Below are positions 36,690 to 48,900 of a DNA stretch of 64,000 nt, piece by piece. This DNA comes from Beroe forskalii (lineage: Eukaryota; Ctenophora; Nuda; Beroida; Beroidae), in the NCBI GenBank assembly GCA_011033025.1, contig WFMF01000008.1, positions 315,001 through 379,000 on the forward strand, written 5' to 3'. The notes beneath the pieces were generated by a model. The model had not been told where the DNA came from. It searched no databases and saw nothing but the letters and a program-made list of their open reading frames with translations. The position numbers and the translations under genes are program-made. How positions within the stretch are numbered: the stretch's first letter is position 1; each line of letters starts with the position of its first letter.

Positions 36690-37880
36690 GCCCCCGTACC
36701 CCAGCCAGCAATGAGGACTACATCAAAGCCAAGGAGGATCTGGAGGAGCGCCTGGGGAGGAGGGCACAATGTGCCCTGGTTACGCTGGAGTTTCCGGAGT
36801 GATTTGATTGGAGTGGGAAGCAGTTACGCTTCCCACATTCAGACCCGTTACAGGCAGGGTAAACGTGTTTGCGGAGTGTCCCAGGTTGGCGGACTCAACA
36901 AAAAATCATCTTGACGCAGCAGTAGTAGATGATTTTTGTAGAACTAGGGATATAGAGCCTAGAGGCCCTGCTGAGTAGGGTGGCCAGGCTGGGGGACAGG
37001 TACCTGAGGGTAATGAAGAACATGCTGAAGCGAAGGAACGGGGTCAATACAAGCATGCCAGGGAGTATCGCTTCGTGGGATACGCATATACTGCTTCCTT
37101 CAAGCAGCGATTTGATTCTACACTTGTTAGGGTGAAGGTACTCCACGACAGTGCGACTTGCAAAGAATCAAAAATGAAAAAAAGACACTGTATTCGTCTG
37201 ATACGTGATCTATATAATAATCTAAATCATGGAATGCTATCTATCGGAAACTGCCCCAGCTAAGGTCTCTAATGTTGGTAGAAACGCTGAGTGAATTTAA
37301 TACATTATTCATGGCATTGTTATTCATAATGATGACTATATCACAGTATGGAACGCCAGGAACACAGACACGCCACTAACTTCCTGGTGCAACTTGGATG
37401 AAGTTCCGTTTGGGTTTAAACCGGTGTTTATCTCCCTCCCACTCCAATTTCCCAAAGAGCTGTTAAAAGGAACCAGATTCATCTCATCGCTAGAGGGTGC
37501 ACTAAGCAAGTCATCTATACGAATCATTAATCTCAAACAAACACTTATAGGCTATATAAGGCTATCAACTATTAGTTGATTCAACTAAGCACGTGTACAT
37601 TCCCTTGAACTGAAGAGATTTCTCTAAATCGAAAAAGTAATTGGGGGACATCCACTATGCCACACCCTGACACCGATACCCAGAAGCTGAAATCGCCCAA
37701 TAACTGCATATTAGATTAATCACATCATTAACACCACTGGGTCACTCACTAACCTAACAAATTCCTTTTTCAGAGAAGATAATCAATACGGACAATCTCG
37801 AACTGTCAATTCTATGCCCAATCCTAAAGAAAGCCTCTTGGTTATTTATTGAGATGAATCCATGTCATTGATTGTACACG
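36690..37880 (+). pseudogene. Array family, copy 8, with 3' exons
   Basis: This copy has the alternative exon start (VVVCPRTPASNEDYIKAKED) and the most different N-terminal block (EERLGRRAQCALVTLEFPE). Small insertions near 36800 and 36950 and a 9-12 base loss near 37035 break it. The C-terminal part (FKQRFDSTLVRVKVLHDSAT) and both 3' exons (about 37350-37506 and 37776-37876) are readable. Confidence 0.5.
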
Positions 37881-38704
37881 AACTTGAATCTTAGTTATAA
37901 GTTCAACTCATTGGAGAAAAGTGGACTAATGATTCAAAATCAGGTACAGAAATCAATCTGAAAGGATTAAAACTTCATTAAAACCTCCATTACATAACAT
38001 ACAACAACCAACTAGACACAAATTAACAGTATAATAGTATAATGATTCAAGGACTTGGAGGAACAACAAAAGTTGAGACCTGAGAAGCTGACTAGCTGAG
38101 ATGAGAAGTTGATAGGAATAGTTGAGAAGAGACGTCATAGATGGGGTAGTAGAGAGGAGACGCTAAATGTTAAGTTGAGAGGAGACAAAATAGGTTTCTG
38201 TAGCCGCGGTGGAGGAAGAGCTCTTAATAATAACCCTCCAGCCGTGGTGGCCGACAAGGCCCGGCAGAGGACACACACGTAATCAAGAGGAAGTTATGAT
38301 CCTTCCAGAGACCAGCATTCACGAGGAAGAGAGAACCGGTTATGATGAGGCTGAGCATGAGGCCCAACCTCAGGATGAGCAATGAGCATGGTAAGGATGG
38401 TATAGAGCAAGAATTAATTACAATACTATCAGGGTGCTAGATAAGAACCCCAGATGGCTAGATTGATCAGAACATCATCGAGTAAAAGTTCCATAGCGTA
38501 GAATACATAGACTCTAAATTCTCTATTGATATAGAGAGTACGGCGTCTCAGCCAATATAGCATAGAGTAAGGGACGCCAGCAAAATAATGGTGAGCCGTT
38601 GCCCAGTCCCAAGCACACTTACTTCCATGTAAACAGAGGATTGTCGGAACCTAAAAAAGGAGTGAAGGAAAATCTCCTTTTATTTAAAGAACAAAGTGAA
38701 AAAA

Positions 38705-38802
38705 AAGCACGAACAGGGCAAGGTGAGCACGAACAGGGCAAGGTGAGCACGAACAGGGCAAGGTGAGCACGAACAGGGCAAGGTGAGCACGAACAGGGCA
38801 AG
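38705..38802. repeat. 20-bp tandem repeat, about five units
   Basis: GAACAGGGCAAGGTGAGCAC is repeated head to tail about five times with no differences between complete units. This indicates a recent expansion just beyond the gene array. Confidence 0.95.
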
Positions 38803-38829
38803 TTTAAAGAAGTCCCAAGACAAAGTGTA

Positions 38830-40690
38830 TTTTTAAAGAAGTAAGAAAAGTCATTTTAAAACAGAAGTCTCAAGCGTGCTACCAAACACAGCCTAACAAT
38901 CAACAATTAAGGAAAAGATTAGGGGCAAGTATGATCACTTGACTACAGATGAATATCCGAAGTACATAATAGACCCAATTAAATTTTATACACATTATAA
39001 ATCAGTCCATAACAATCACCTTGTTAAGATTTGTTATATATTATTGATAATATACAATGTATTGCGATAATAACCAGTACCTATACTTTTATAGCTTCCT
39101 ATAGTATAGGTACTGAATATAGAGTTTTACTGAAACACAATAAGATTTCTTTATTTCTTCAAGAACCTGAACAATCAATTGTCCAATTGACAAGCTGAGC
39201 TAATTCCTCAGCAAGGGATACTTCCATAACAGTTTCGTAGAATAAGCATACAGCAACAAGTAATAATTTAAATTTTTTTCAAACTGATACTTCAACATTC
39301 TTGTAATGACAAATTACACGCAATCCAAGAAAGATGTATTTAAGATTCGGGTCAGGGTATTCAAGAAAGATTAAGGAAGGGACTGATGAACCATCAATCT
39401 GACTAAACCTCTTATTAACAGTTACACTTGATCTATAATATATGTTTGCCTCTAACTCTCAACTTAATAACTAGAATGTTATCAAAATTATCTAATATAT
39501 TTATATCTAGGCACTTATCTCGCATCCAATCTGCAGGAGGTTGATATTATGGGGCCATTCCGCTCAGTCCAGCGCACCAGCAAGCCTTATCTTTAAGCTG
39601 AAAAGGGTCAAATGTCAATAAGAATGACATAGGAGAGGACGCTGTCCATGGTTTTTTCACTTCTCGCGTTTACAGTAAAGTCTTGTAGAATACTTAACTA
39701 GATAATCCTTAATTCCTTAATCGGACGAGAATGATAAAACTGAATGGTAAAATAATTATACCTGTCAAATTCTGGATCAGAAGAGTTCTGACTTTCTGAC
39801 TCTTGACAAAATTTCGATGATCAGTCATCAGCTATTGGAAATACGGTTTTAGGGGTCAAAAAATCTCATTGGTAACTGTAAAAATAGAAATGAAAAGTAG
39901 CACTTGAAGGATATAAAAGTTTTTCTGCGTCAAAAAGGCAAAACAAATCGGTGCCCTATCGCTACATCCAGGCCATATTTCATAATCATTTCGGTCAGAG
40001 AAAATACAAGAAGCATCAATATAAAATAAATTATTTACATTATTACAAATCCGACGTTTGACAACAAAATCAGCAATCAAAATAACATAATCAAACATCT
40101 TCCAATTTCATATATCAGGATAAAAGTCAATCTTCGCAGTTTTTACATGACGTCATATTCGCGAATCACAATGGAAATTTAATTCTATGAAAAGTAGACG
40201 GTAGAGATAAGGTCACCATCACAAAACTGACACTACAATTAAGTGATTTAACTGGAATAAAAGCAATTTCAAGGAACTATGATTGACAGCGATGACTTTC
40301 AAGCTAGCAAATCTTATTGAACAAAAATTTCGATATCTATCAATATGAAACCAAATTTGTAGCTTTGTTCATAACTAGTTTCAATGAAATTTTTGAATCT
40401 AGAATATTAGCTTCATTGTACAGAATGAAACTATATAAGCACTCAATTAGACGAAATTACTTTTTCACTATTATATTCGATCAAATTTAAGATGAATCGA
40501 GAATTAGATTATTTTGATGTCTCATTGTTTAAACTCTGATTCCCATAACACAATCAAATGAAATTACTAAGACAGCTTACCATGTTTAACAGACCGATCA
40601 CATATATTGTACGTAGCCAATTTATTCCCTCGCCAATAAAACACCCTTATTTCCGACCCTCATTAATAATACCTAATCAAGTTCATCAGT
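38830..40690. other. Intergenic, no gene seen
   Basis: AT-rich DNA between the array and the 3' end of raptor. The only structure noted is an imperfect palindrome around 39078-39115 (AGTACCTATAC ... GTATAGGTACT). TTTATT at 40621-40626 is a minus-strand AATAAA that may be the raptor polyadenylation signal, about 135 bp past its stop. Confidence 0.5.
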
Positions 40691-40757
40691 GTAAGTTTTG
40701 CGGTCATATTTTGATGATAACGTAAAGTACACGCCCAATATCAACTTATCCCCGGAT

Positions 40758-42992
40758 TCAGTACCTATTGGAGGGCTGGGAGGACTTGCCGTACACCGTC
40801 ACGAAGTTGTCGAAGGTAGCTGCCACCAGCTTGTACTCGAAGGGATGGAAAGCGAGGGAGATACTGGAATTCACTTTCTGACCCATGAAACCCTCGTGGA
40901 ACTTGATGTCGTTCAGCTTGTCTCCCCATGTGTTCCAGATCCTTGGAAATATCGGGGGATTATATATTGAAATTAATACTGTAATGAAGTTGATAAGGAA
41001 ATAACGGAGGATGATATTGAAACATTATTAAATACTGTTATGCAGTTGATAAGAATTGGTTATTTTACGGCACGAAATCTTGAATGGTGTCCACAAAACA
41101 CGGCTACCGAAACTCAATGCGAGGAAAACCCCCATATCATCTACCTGATGCCCTGATCGTGGGACCCACAAGCCATAACGGGAGCGAAGTTGTGGAAAGC
41201 CACGGTCTTGAGGTTGTTGCTGACCACGCTAAGAGTTTTGGGAGCCTCGTGAGTTAGGGGCTGGTACCGGTCTCTTCCTCCTAGTCCTACATCAACTGAA
41301 GGGGGAAGCAGTGACGAAATTTGTCCAGGTAACTTGATGCTAATCAAAGCTAGAAAACGAACGATTCGGAAGGCTGCATTTATTGCACAGCTTATTCAAC
41401 ACAATCTTGATTATCTCGTTTGTCGGAACTCCTGAAATTAAGAAACCTTTCGATTTTCTGAGATCCCAGAAGCACATCTCTCCTGAGTTATGTGACGTGC
41501 AGATGATCTTGTTGTCATTCTTAGGTTTGATGTGAACGTTTACCACGGCCGAGGGTTTGTCCATCATCGCGTCTCCGAACTTCTGCACAATCCTGAAAGG
41601 GTTAAAATTTATCAGAATTTAAAATTATTTCCTTGCGTTTGAATTATAATATCAGGGATAACTAACATAAAATTCTTGTGAAAACACTTGACTGTACAGT
41701 TGAAAATTGAGGTAAACTTGGAAGACTTTTGAAGAAAGAAAAGTTTTTAAGAAAGAAGCCGACTCACTGGCTGAGAGGGGGAAGTCTGAGATCGAAGAGT
41801 TTGCACATTCCATCCCTGAAACCAGCAAGAAGCAAGTGTTCCTGCTGCTCATACGAATGTAAACTCCTGAAATTTCAGAAGTTCTGTCAATAACACAAGA
41901 ATTTAATAATTCTTTGAGAATAGTGATGGAATAGAATAGATCGGAATATTCATTGCATTGGTCCACATTTTGAGTTGCTATACTCGACGCACGAGAATAG
42001 AAATATCAATAACAATATTTATTCCATTATTCGAAACTTTAGTCACAACTTGACAGATTCAAACCAATTTAACGTTGCTATGACAACAGAATCAAGCCAA
42101 TTTAACGTTGCTATGACCACTACAACTGTACCTGTCGAATGTTGTCATGGCAGTGAGGGGCGTCATGCCGTCTGCCTGTGTCTGTATGTCCGGGAACCTG
42201 GTTTCCCGGAGGAGATCCCAACTTACGATCCTCTTCATCTGTCCGCTGATCAGCAGGAATGTGATGTGTCGCAACCTTAGAACAGTTCATGTCTAAAAAC
42301 GGCATTTTAATGAAAATGTGAGATATGTCGCATACTATAGATGAAGTGCAACGACAAAAACGTCGAACATTGACAACTTAAAAGTATTTAAGTTGGATGC
42401 ATGCTCTAATATTGATCTAATCCCTAAGCCAACGCAACATTTTGCAGAACCTTCAACTCACTTTTGCTTATAGTCTCGTTGAACGCTTTGAAGGTCGTAG
42501 CAAGACTGGAAGTCTCAGGATCCTCGAAGTTGCGCCAGACGAAGACCTCTGACTCGAGGTTGACGGTGGCGAGGAAGGCCCGTTTGTGGGGGTTGATGAG
42601 GATGGAGTCCCGCGTGTAACTCCGCATGTTACAGCACTCGAAGTGGTGGAGCGTCTCCCGAGACTCGTAGTTTATCACACTGCGGAGAGGGTAGAAATTA
42701 TTCAGTAATTGTCATGAACTCGAGAAACAGTTCTTCATTACGACATGTTCATATATTCAATCAGGCAATAGTTGAGTGAGTCCCATCCCAATAAATGTTG
42801 GATTGCGAGCAGACTGGTTCTCATATGAAGAGATAATATTTGAGTTTTGAAAAAGGCGTATTTACCTGCAATAAGCATCATCTATCACGTAAATACACGA
42901 GAGAACAGGATGGAAGTTAACTTTAATCGGCCTCGAGTTTTTGGGTGTTTTGTGTCTGGCAGCGTATATCTGGGTGTCAATCGTCTCGAAAC
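40758..42992 (-). other. RPTOR: Raptor exons 19-25: C-terminal WD40 propeller
   Basis: Exon 19 begins the propeller (IKVNFHPVLSCIYVIDD). Exon 20 has ATVNLESEVFVWRNFED. Exon 21 has RHITFLLISGQMKRIVSWDL. Exon 22 has LLLAGFRDGMCKLFDLRLPP. Exon 23 has IICTSHNSGEMCFWDLRKSK. Exon 24 has LKTVAFHNFAPVMACGSHD. Exon 25 has FMGQKVNSSISLAFHPFEYK and ends VYGKSSQPSNRY. The GFMGQ and AFHP signatures near the C-terminus are typical of raptor. Confidence 0.88.
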
Positions 42993-45900
42993 CTGAAACA
43001 TTGAAAGCTCAAAATACAAGTAATGGCCCTTTTCACTCCTTACGATAAGCCAAAAGAAATGCTATTGCACTCAAGCCACTCACAACCTTGGCCCATGATT
43101 ATTTGACCGCAACAGGCGTGAGCATGCAAATAAATTCCCGACTCCCGCTCCTACGACCCCAGGTATAAATAGAAATATAAATATTATTTAACAGTCTGAT
43201 ATACAAAAATATGCTAGAAATATGCACAAACCTCTCTTCTCGAGTTCGGCTCGAGCCTTCTTCTTTCTGTCCATGTGTTTCCTATCTCGTATCTGGTTCT
43301 CCAAGAAGATGTCAGAGTTCGGATCAGATTCCTGGCAAGGGTTTTCAGAACGTTATTCAGTGGTGTTCCCACTTTTAAATCTTTATTATATTATTATTGT
43401 TTTGGCCATGAAATGGACCAACAATCCCAACTCATCATGCACTCATCATAGCGATAGCAATTTCAAAACCAGCACGCAATCAAGCAATTTCCTTGCAACA
43501 ATTGCTCGATTTCTTGAAAAAGAAAACCATTTTATTTGCACAAAGTATGTTAGTATAAGCAACCTGATCACGTGCTAAGAGGGGTTTAGCAAAACTAGCT
43601 TCGCACCAGTCAGGAAACTCTGTGGACACCAGCAGGTTCGTGTTTTCCTCCAAAACTGTCGGAGGTCGTTCCTCTTCGTACTCGTCAGACTTTGAGAAGG
43701 GTTATTAGAGTTGAAATAGGACGACATAGAACGTTACTCATGTGTCGTGAACACATTATAAAATGGTTTAATGGATCCACATGGAACAGATGCAGAATCA
43801 AATTTCTATCTTTTATTTCCAATTTCAAGACATGTCAAACTGTCTGTTTGACAAGATGTTAAACTAAACAAACCTTTGGTCCCTTTCCGAACATAGTCCT
43901 CTTGGAGCTATACTGCGGGTAGTGACAGACCATGTGACTGGTTTGGGGTGAGAACTGGATCACCGGAGATTGCCTGGATTCAGGGGACGATTCACTCCTG
44001 GAATAGAGAGGTTTTCATTAAGTTTACTCAATTGTAAGACTAAAAGGTGAAATAAAAATAGTTTGAACGCTCCATCAGCAATGTTATTCAGAAATTACTA
44101 AGAGCACAATACGTTGGTTATCCGGAATCCGGATCCCAGAGGAATAACATGGGGAATATGGGAATTAAATTCCGGAATGTGGATAATAACTCACGTTCCG
44201 AAGACTGTCTCTGAGCTTTTCCGAGTGGCTGACCGGGGGAGTCTCCGTTCGATGAACGCTACCACGACAACAGCAAGTTCTCTGACTCCAGCCGCAGGAT
44301 CGTGCTCCAGCCCTTTCAGACACTGGAAATAGAGTCTAACGGTGACAGTTCGAACTGCAGTTTCGTGTGCGCGGCGTAAAGACATAAAAAGTAACATTTT
44401 GTGCGCCGCGGAAACTTACGCACACAAAACTGCAGATCGAAGTGTTCGACTATAAAATGGATATATGGAGTTAAGAGGGTGATTATAAACTTTTAAAGCA
44501 CATTTTGATGGAAAAAGTACGATCTCAACCTTAATACCGCATTACCAAACCACCGTATCAATTAACTAATTAAATTCTCTCAAGATTCTACACACAGCTT
44601 ACGCACCTGTTTTATAACTGATACGTACTAAGTGATATTAATTTGCGAAATTAGTTACACTACAAGATTAAGCCTTTTCCTCCTGCCTTGAAAAATCGAG
44701 TAATAACTTAACAAGGTAAGAGAAAAACAAATATCGTAGGACGCTACATTCCGTTAAGGGGTCATTTAATTTAACTGTCACAATAGCGTTTTGACTTCCA
44801 TCTTATGAACTCTGAGAAAATGCTCAATTAAACTGCCATGCCATCGCCTGAAAGATGCTTACCCTCCAGGCTTCCACGAACTTATTGCCTGCTGTGAGGC
44901 GGCTCTGAGGCGACAGCAGAGTGTTCTTTAGGATCAGATTCTTCCGGGATCTGATGCTGTCCGAGCCAGGAGACGTGGCAGCTGATGGGAATTATAGAAT
45001 CAGCGGGAGATGAGACAAGGTGGATATTGTGTAATAGGGAATCAAGCGAGAATAAACTGGGAAAGAGGCAAGCACACTGCTGCTTAGGCTCTATTACAAT
45101 AATCAAATTTCATCAATTTGACCGTTAAATCGAAGGTAACTCTACATGATATGCCCCAAAGTAAAACCCATCCTATTACCAATAGAATCGTCCTCCTCGC
45201 CGGTTGAAGTCCGGATCTGCCGGGCGGCGAAGTCCTCAGCCACTGTACAGGCGGCGCTGATGAACCGCTGCTCGTACTGCTGCACGTACCGGGAGAGCGC
45301 CACTACAACTTCCTGCCGGCGTGACAAGAGGGAGTTTAGAGGGAGTGGAAAGAGGGAGTTCAGAGGGAGTTCAGAGAATGTGAAAAGTTTAACCTATTGA
45401 AGCGCCACTACAACTTCCTGCCGGCGTGGAACCAGGGAGTTCAGAGGATGTGAAAAGTTTAACCTATTCAAACATGGTGTAATTTTGAAAAGAGACCTGT
45501 TTTAAACATTTTTTGAGTGCTTTTATCATCTATTTTCCGGAGGTTTGACCTTCTGAGTCAGTCGGTACCGTGAACCCCCATAATAGTACCTCCACGGCAC
45601 GCCTCTGAATCTTGTAGCTTTGAAAGGCAATCATCATATTGCCGGCACCATTGTTCAAAATTTAAATGAGCGACAAAATTTAGCTTAATTCATCTTTCTA
45701 TCTTTTTGAGGATAATAAATTATGCACGGATAATAATACACCAATATTGATGAAGTTTTTTAAAAAAATATACTTGGTCATGGCTTGTCGGTGCAGGTCT
45801 GTTTTAGTATATCATTATTTTCAGTAATTCAGCCGAAAATCAATTCAAGAAGTCATGTGACGAGAAACCAACCCAATCATATCCATTGTTGTTACTGATT

Positions 45901-48900
45901 CTTATTAATATTTAAGGTGGTCATCAGATGTGAACAATGAAAAAATTTCATAATTTATTAACCGTTCTGGAAGTCTAATTGTTCCACCAAGCAATAGGTT
46001 ACTCTAAGGACCATCCCGTATAATTTATTTCATTGTTTGGTACTGATCTTTCGACATTAATATTCTCAAGCTTTGAATTTTGCAAAGGACGCACGAATCT
46101 GCGATAAAGGCTTTGTTCTCTGGTCTTATAAAACTTGATTGACGCAGATTAAAAGAGGAAAGATTTAGATTTGATTGAAACGCGGCTTGTTTTTAAAGTT
46201 TCTTCCATGCTCTCGTCGCAGCTTGCGATAGAAAAATTTAGGGAAAACTTTGACTCTAGGTTACAATTGAAGAAAAATAGATTATAGAATATTTTCCTAT
46301 GTTATTAGTCAACTCATGAGACAAACTGACTCTATCTCTTTTTATAACTTACTTCCTTAGTATCGAAGTTTCTGAGCATCCTTTTCAATACCAGGAGTCC
46401 AGACATTCAAGAGAAGCCAGATGATTATTTTCTGTCACCTTATTCTTTTATTTGGTATCTGTCAACATGGAATTACTTATAAAACCTTTACTCCGCCTAT
46501 GGAACAACGAGCTTATTCCATTGGGGTGCTAGACTTTAACGGATGGGAATACACAGATTGCCAACTGGTTGTGGTTAAAGGCTTCCTTAAAGAACAATGC
46601 ACAATCGACAACCATAGCTACTTCAAATGTATTTTCTCCGATGGCTTTTATCGGATTGGTAAAACGTCTTGCGAAGAAGTGATCTTCACACACACGTGTG
46701 CTGGCGATGTTGGTTTTTATCAAGTGTGTGGCCACAGGAAAAAGTGTAGATACAACAAAGAGACGCCTGTAGGAATGCCATCAGCTGCTCCTGGTGTGTG
46801 CGGGGATTTTCTTTGTGTGGATAACCCTGAAAATGTGCTCATCTCAACTAACATAGAAGAAACTTACAGCGAGATGTCACATAATTTCTTGTACAATGAG
46901 ATGTGGCTGGACAACAGGTGTGATGGAATTGATAACTGTCAGAACACAATAAATGGAGTTCCTGTTGATGAGTATAACTGCCAAAATAGAATTTCAACTG
47001 ATGCCGGAATCCTATTTTATTGTGTGGGTGAAAGAGGCAACTCAGTTCCCAAGAACAGAGTTTGTGATAAGGGTTGTCTTTGTAATAAATGCTCTGACGA
47101 AGCTGTATGCCACAATATGATAGTCGGAATTTTTTGTGAATCATGGGATTTACCGCGAGACTACATTGAGCCACAAAATATCTGTGATGGAATTCGTGAT
47201 TGTTCTTCAGGAAAGGATGAACACGATTGTGATACAGGGCTGTGGTGTTTGGGCACAATAAACCGAGTGGATACCGTCCGACGTCCACTCAATAAGAGAA
47301 TGATGTGTTCTAATCCTGTTGGAAGAAACAGGTGGGACTTTTGTTTCGATGGTCGAGATCAAATGAACTGTACTGGCTCGAAGATCAGTCCTTGACATGC
47401 AATGTCGGTGGGTATCCTACGACTATCTCTGAGTTTGTGATATGCAAGGATCCGGTCCCTTTGTGACGATGGTCTTGACACCATGTGCCTGCAGATGTCT
47501 CAAGAGTGTTTCCTGCATAAGCACAAGTTGTGTGACGGTGTCCCTGACTGCCTTGAGGGGGTGGATGAGCTAGATTATTTTTGTGGAACTCCAGCTGAAA
47601 TTAACTGCACCCGTAAACTGTCACATGATTCCATAGAGAAAGCATTCCCGCTTTCCTGGGTGATGGATGGGGTTATGGACTGTCGTAATGGAATAGATGA
47701 AGATTCCTCCAAGTGGAAACCACTTTGTGCAGTAGGGTCTTTGAATTTATTCCAATTCAAAGAATTCCACACAGCTTACAACTGCAGCTCCAGTGTTCAG
47801 CTAAAATGCCCAAATCATATCGATAAAACGTTGGACCTGAAATATGCATGCAGTGGCACGTCCAATTGTGACTTTGATTTATGTGCTTCATCTCGGCGCT
47901 ATTCAGTTTCTGTAACAGTTGACCTAAATGGGATGTTGTCAAAAGGAATGTTTTACTGTCATCCTGGACTAAAAAGCTTTGAGAGAGTTCTTGGTTCTTG
48001 CAAAGAAATGGCAGTAGAAAAAGGTGCTAAGATTTTTGGTGAAGTACTCACACATGTGATCCTTTCCCCTGAATACGCAAGCACTACTGACTGCACAAAT
48101 GTATTTGGGCTTGCAGTATGTGTATATGACATGTACAGGACAGTGCAAGCACCAGAATGCAACCTGTCCTATTTCAAACCTGTCTCCATCTTCTTGTTTA
48201 AACCAATTCCTAGAAACTCGGGTCAAGTCCCTCGCCGAGGACTATCGACTAGCTCTGTTGTTCTTGCAACGAAACGATTCATTCAGCCAGAAAGTTTTCG
48301 GGTGTTCCAATCACCAATGTATTTCATGGAGCAAGGTCTGTGATTTGAAAAATGATTGTGGTGACTGGTCAGATGAGTCTAACTGTGGTAACAGTTTTCA
48401 GTGTTTGAATTCAGGTGAATACATCCCTCTGTCAAGATTATGCAATGGGGTCTTTGATTGCTTTGATGGAAGTGATGAGTGCAATGACCATTGCGATAGT
48501 CAGACTAAAATATTCCGACATGTTGCTTACTTCCATATAGCATACGTTTTTGGAGTTCTTGCCACTGTCCTGAACATCATTGTCATCATACATGGAATTA
48601 TGAAACTCATGAAAACAAAATCAAGGAAAAGGGCGAATCAACCAAAGTTTGATCCTTCTTGTGTCTTTCGGTGACTTTCTCCAGGGTTTGTTCTTTTGAG
48701 TCTGGCTTTAGTTGAACAGTTCGTAAACCGTACCACATGCATCACTCAGTATGATTGGACAACCAGCACATATTGCAATATCCTAGGGCCTTTTCCACTG
48801 TTGGTTCATTGATTTCACTCTATTCTATGAGTATTTTAAGCTTGATTCGTGTTACTGGCATCAGGGCAGGGTTTGTAAACCCAAGAGATCCATCGACAAA

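Larger units (their letters stand above)
21100..38560 (+). repeat. Scrambled array of a degenerate multi-exon gene family
   Basis: Five kinds of module recur on the plus strand in changing combinations. (a) A 5' block (GTATGTCTCTCTTG ... TAGTCTTTTAGAAGTT) near 21100, 26700, 29165 and 35390. (b) A block around GGCCCAGCCTCAGGATGAGC near 21390, 23580, 26970, 30350, 33020 and 35680, with variants at 25930, 28650, 31100, 32790, 33780, 34530 and 38360. (c) The main coding block, about eight copies. (d) Two 3' exons near 25000/25420, 27662/28086, 31797/32227 and 37347/37774; the second exon also stands alone at 33970. (e) A 3' segment (CAGGTACAGAAATCAATCTG ... ACATACAACAACCAACTAG) in about nine copies from 23325 to 38030. 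Mixed module order implies repeated unequal exchange. No known domain is recognised. Confidence 0.8.

Noticed and set aside
42280-42450. A second frame break in raptor at the exon 20/21 junction
   Set aside because: The strong GTGAGT donor would break phase, but the donor four bases downstream in the transcript (after 42458) restores it and brings the total to a whole number of codons, so a weak donor is the simpler reading.
43222-43578. 118-codon plus-strand frame with hydrophobic segments
   Set aside because: It is antisense to raptor exons 17-18 and their intron.
46529-48226. Several minus-strand frames of 60-146 codons
   Set aside because: They are antisense shadows of the LDLa-GPCR coding sequence, which has clear domain signatures on the plus strand.
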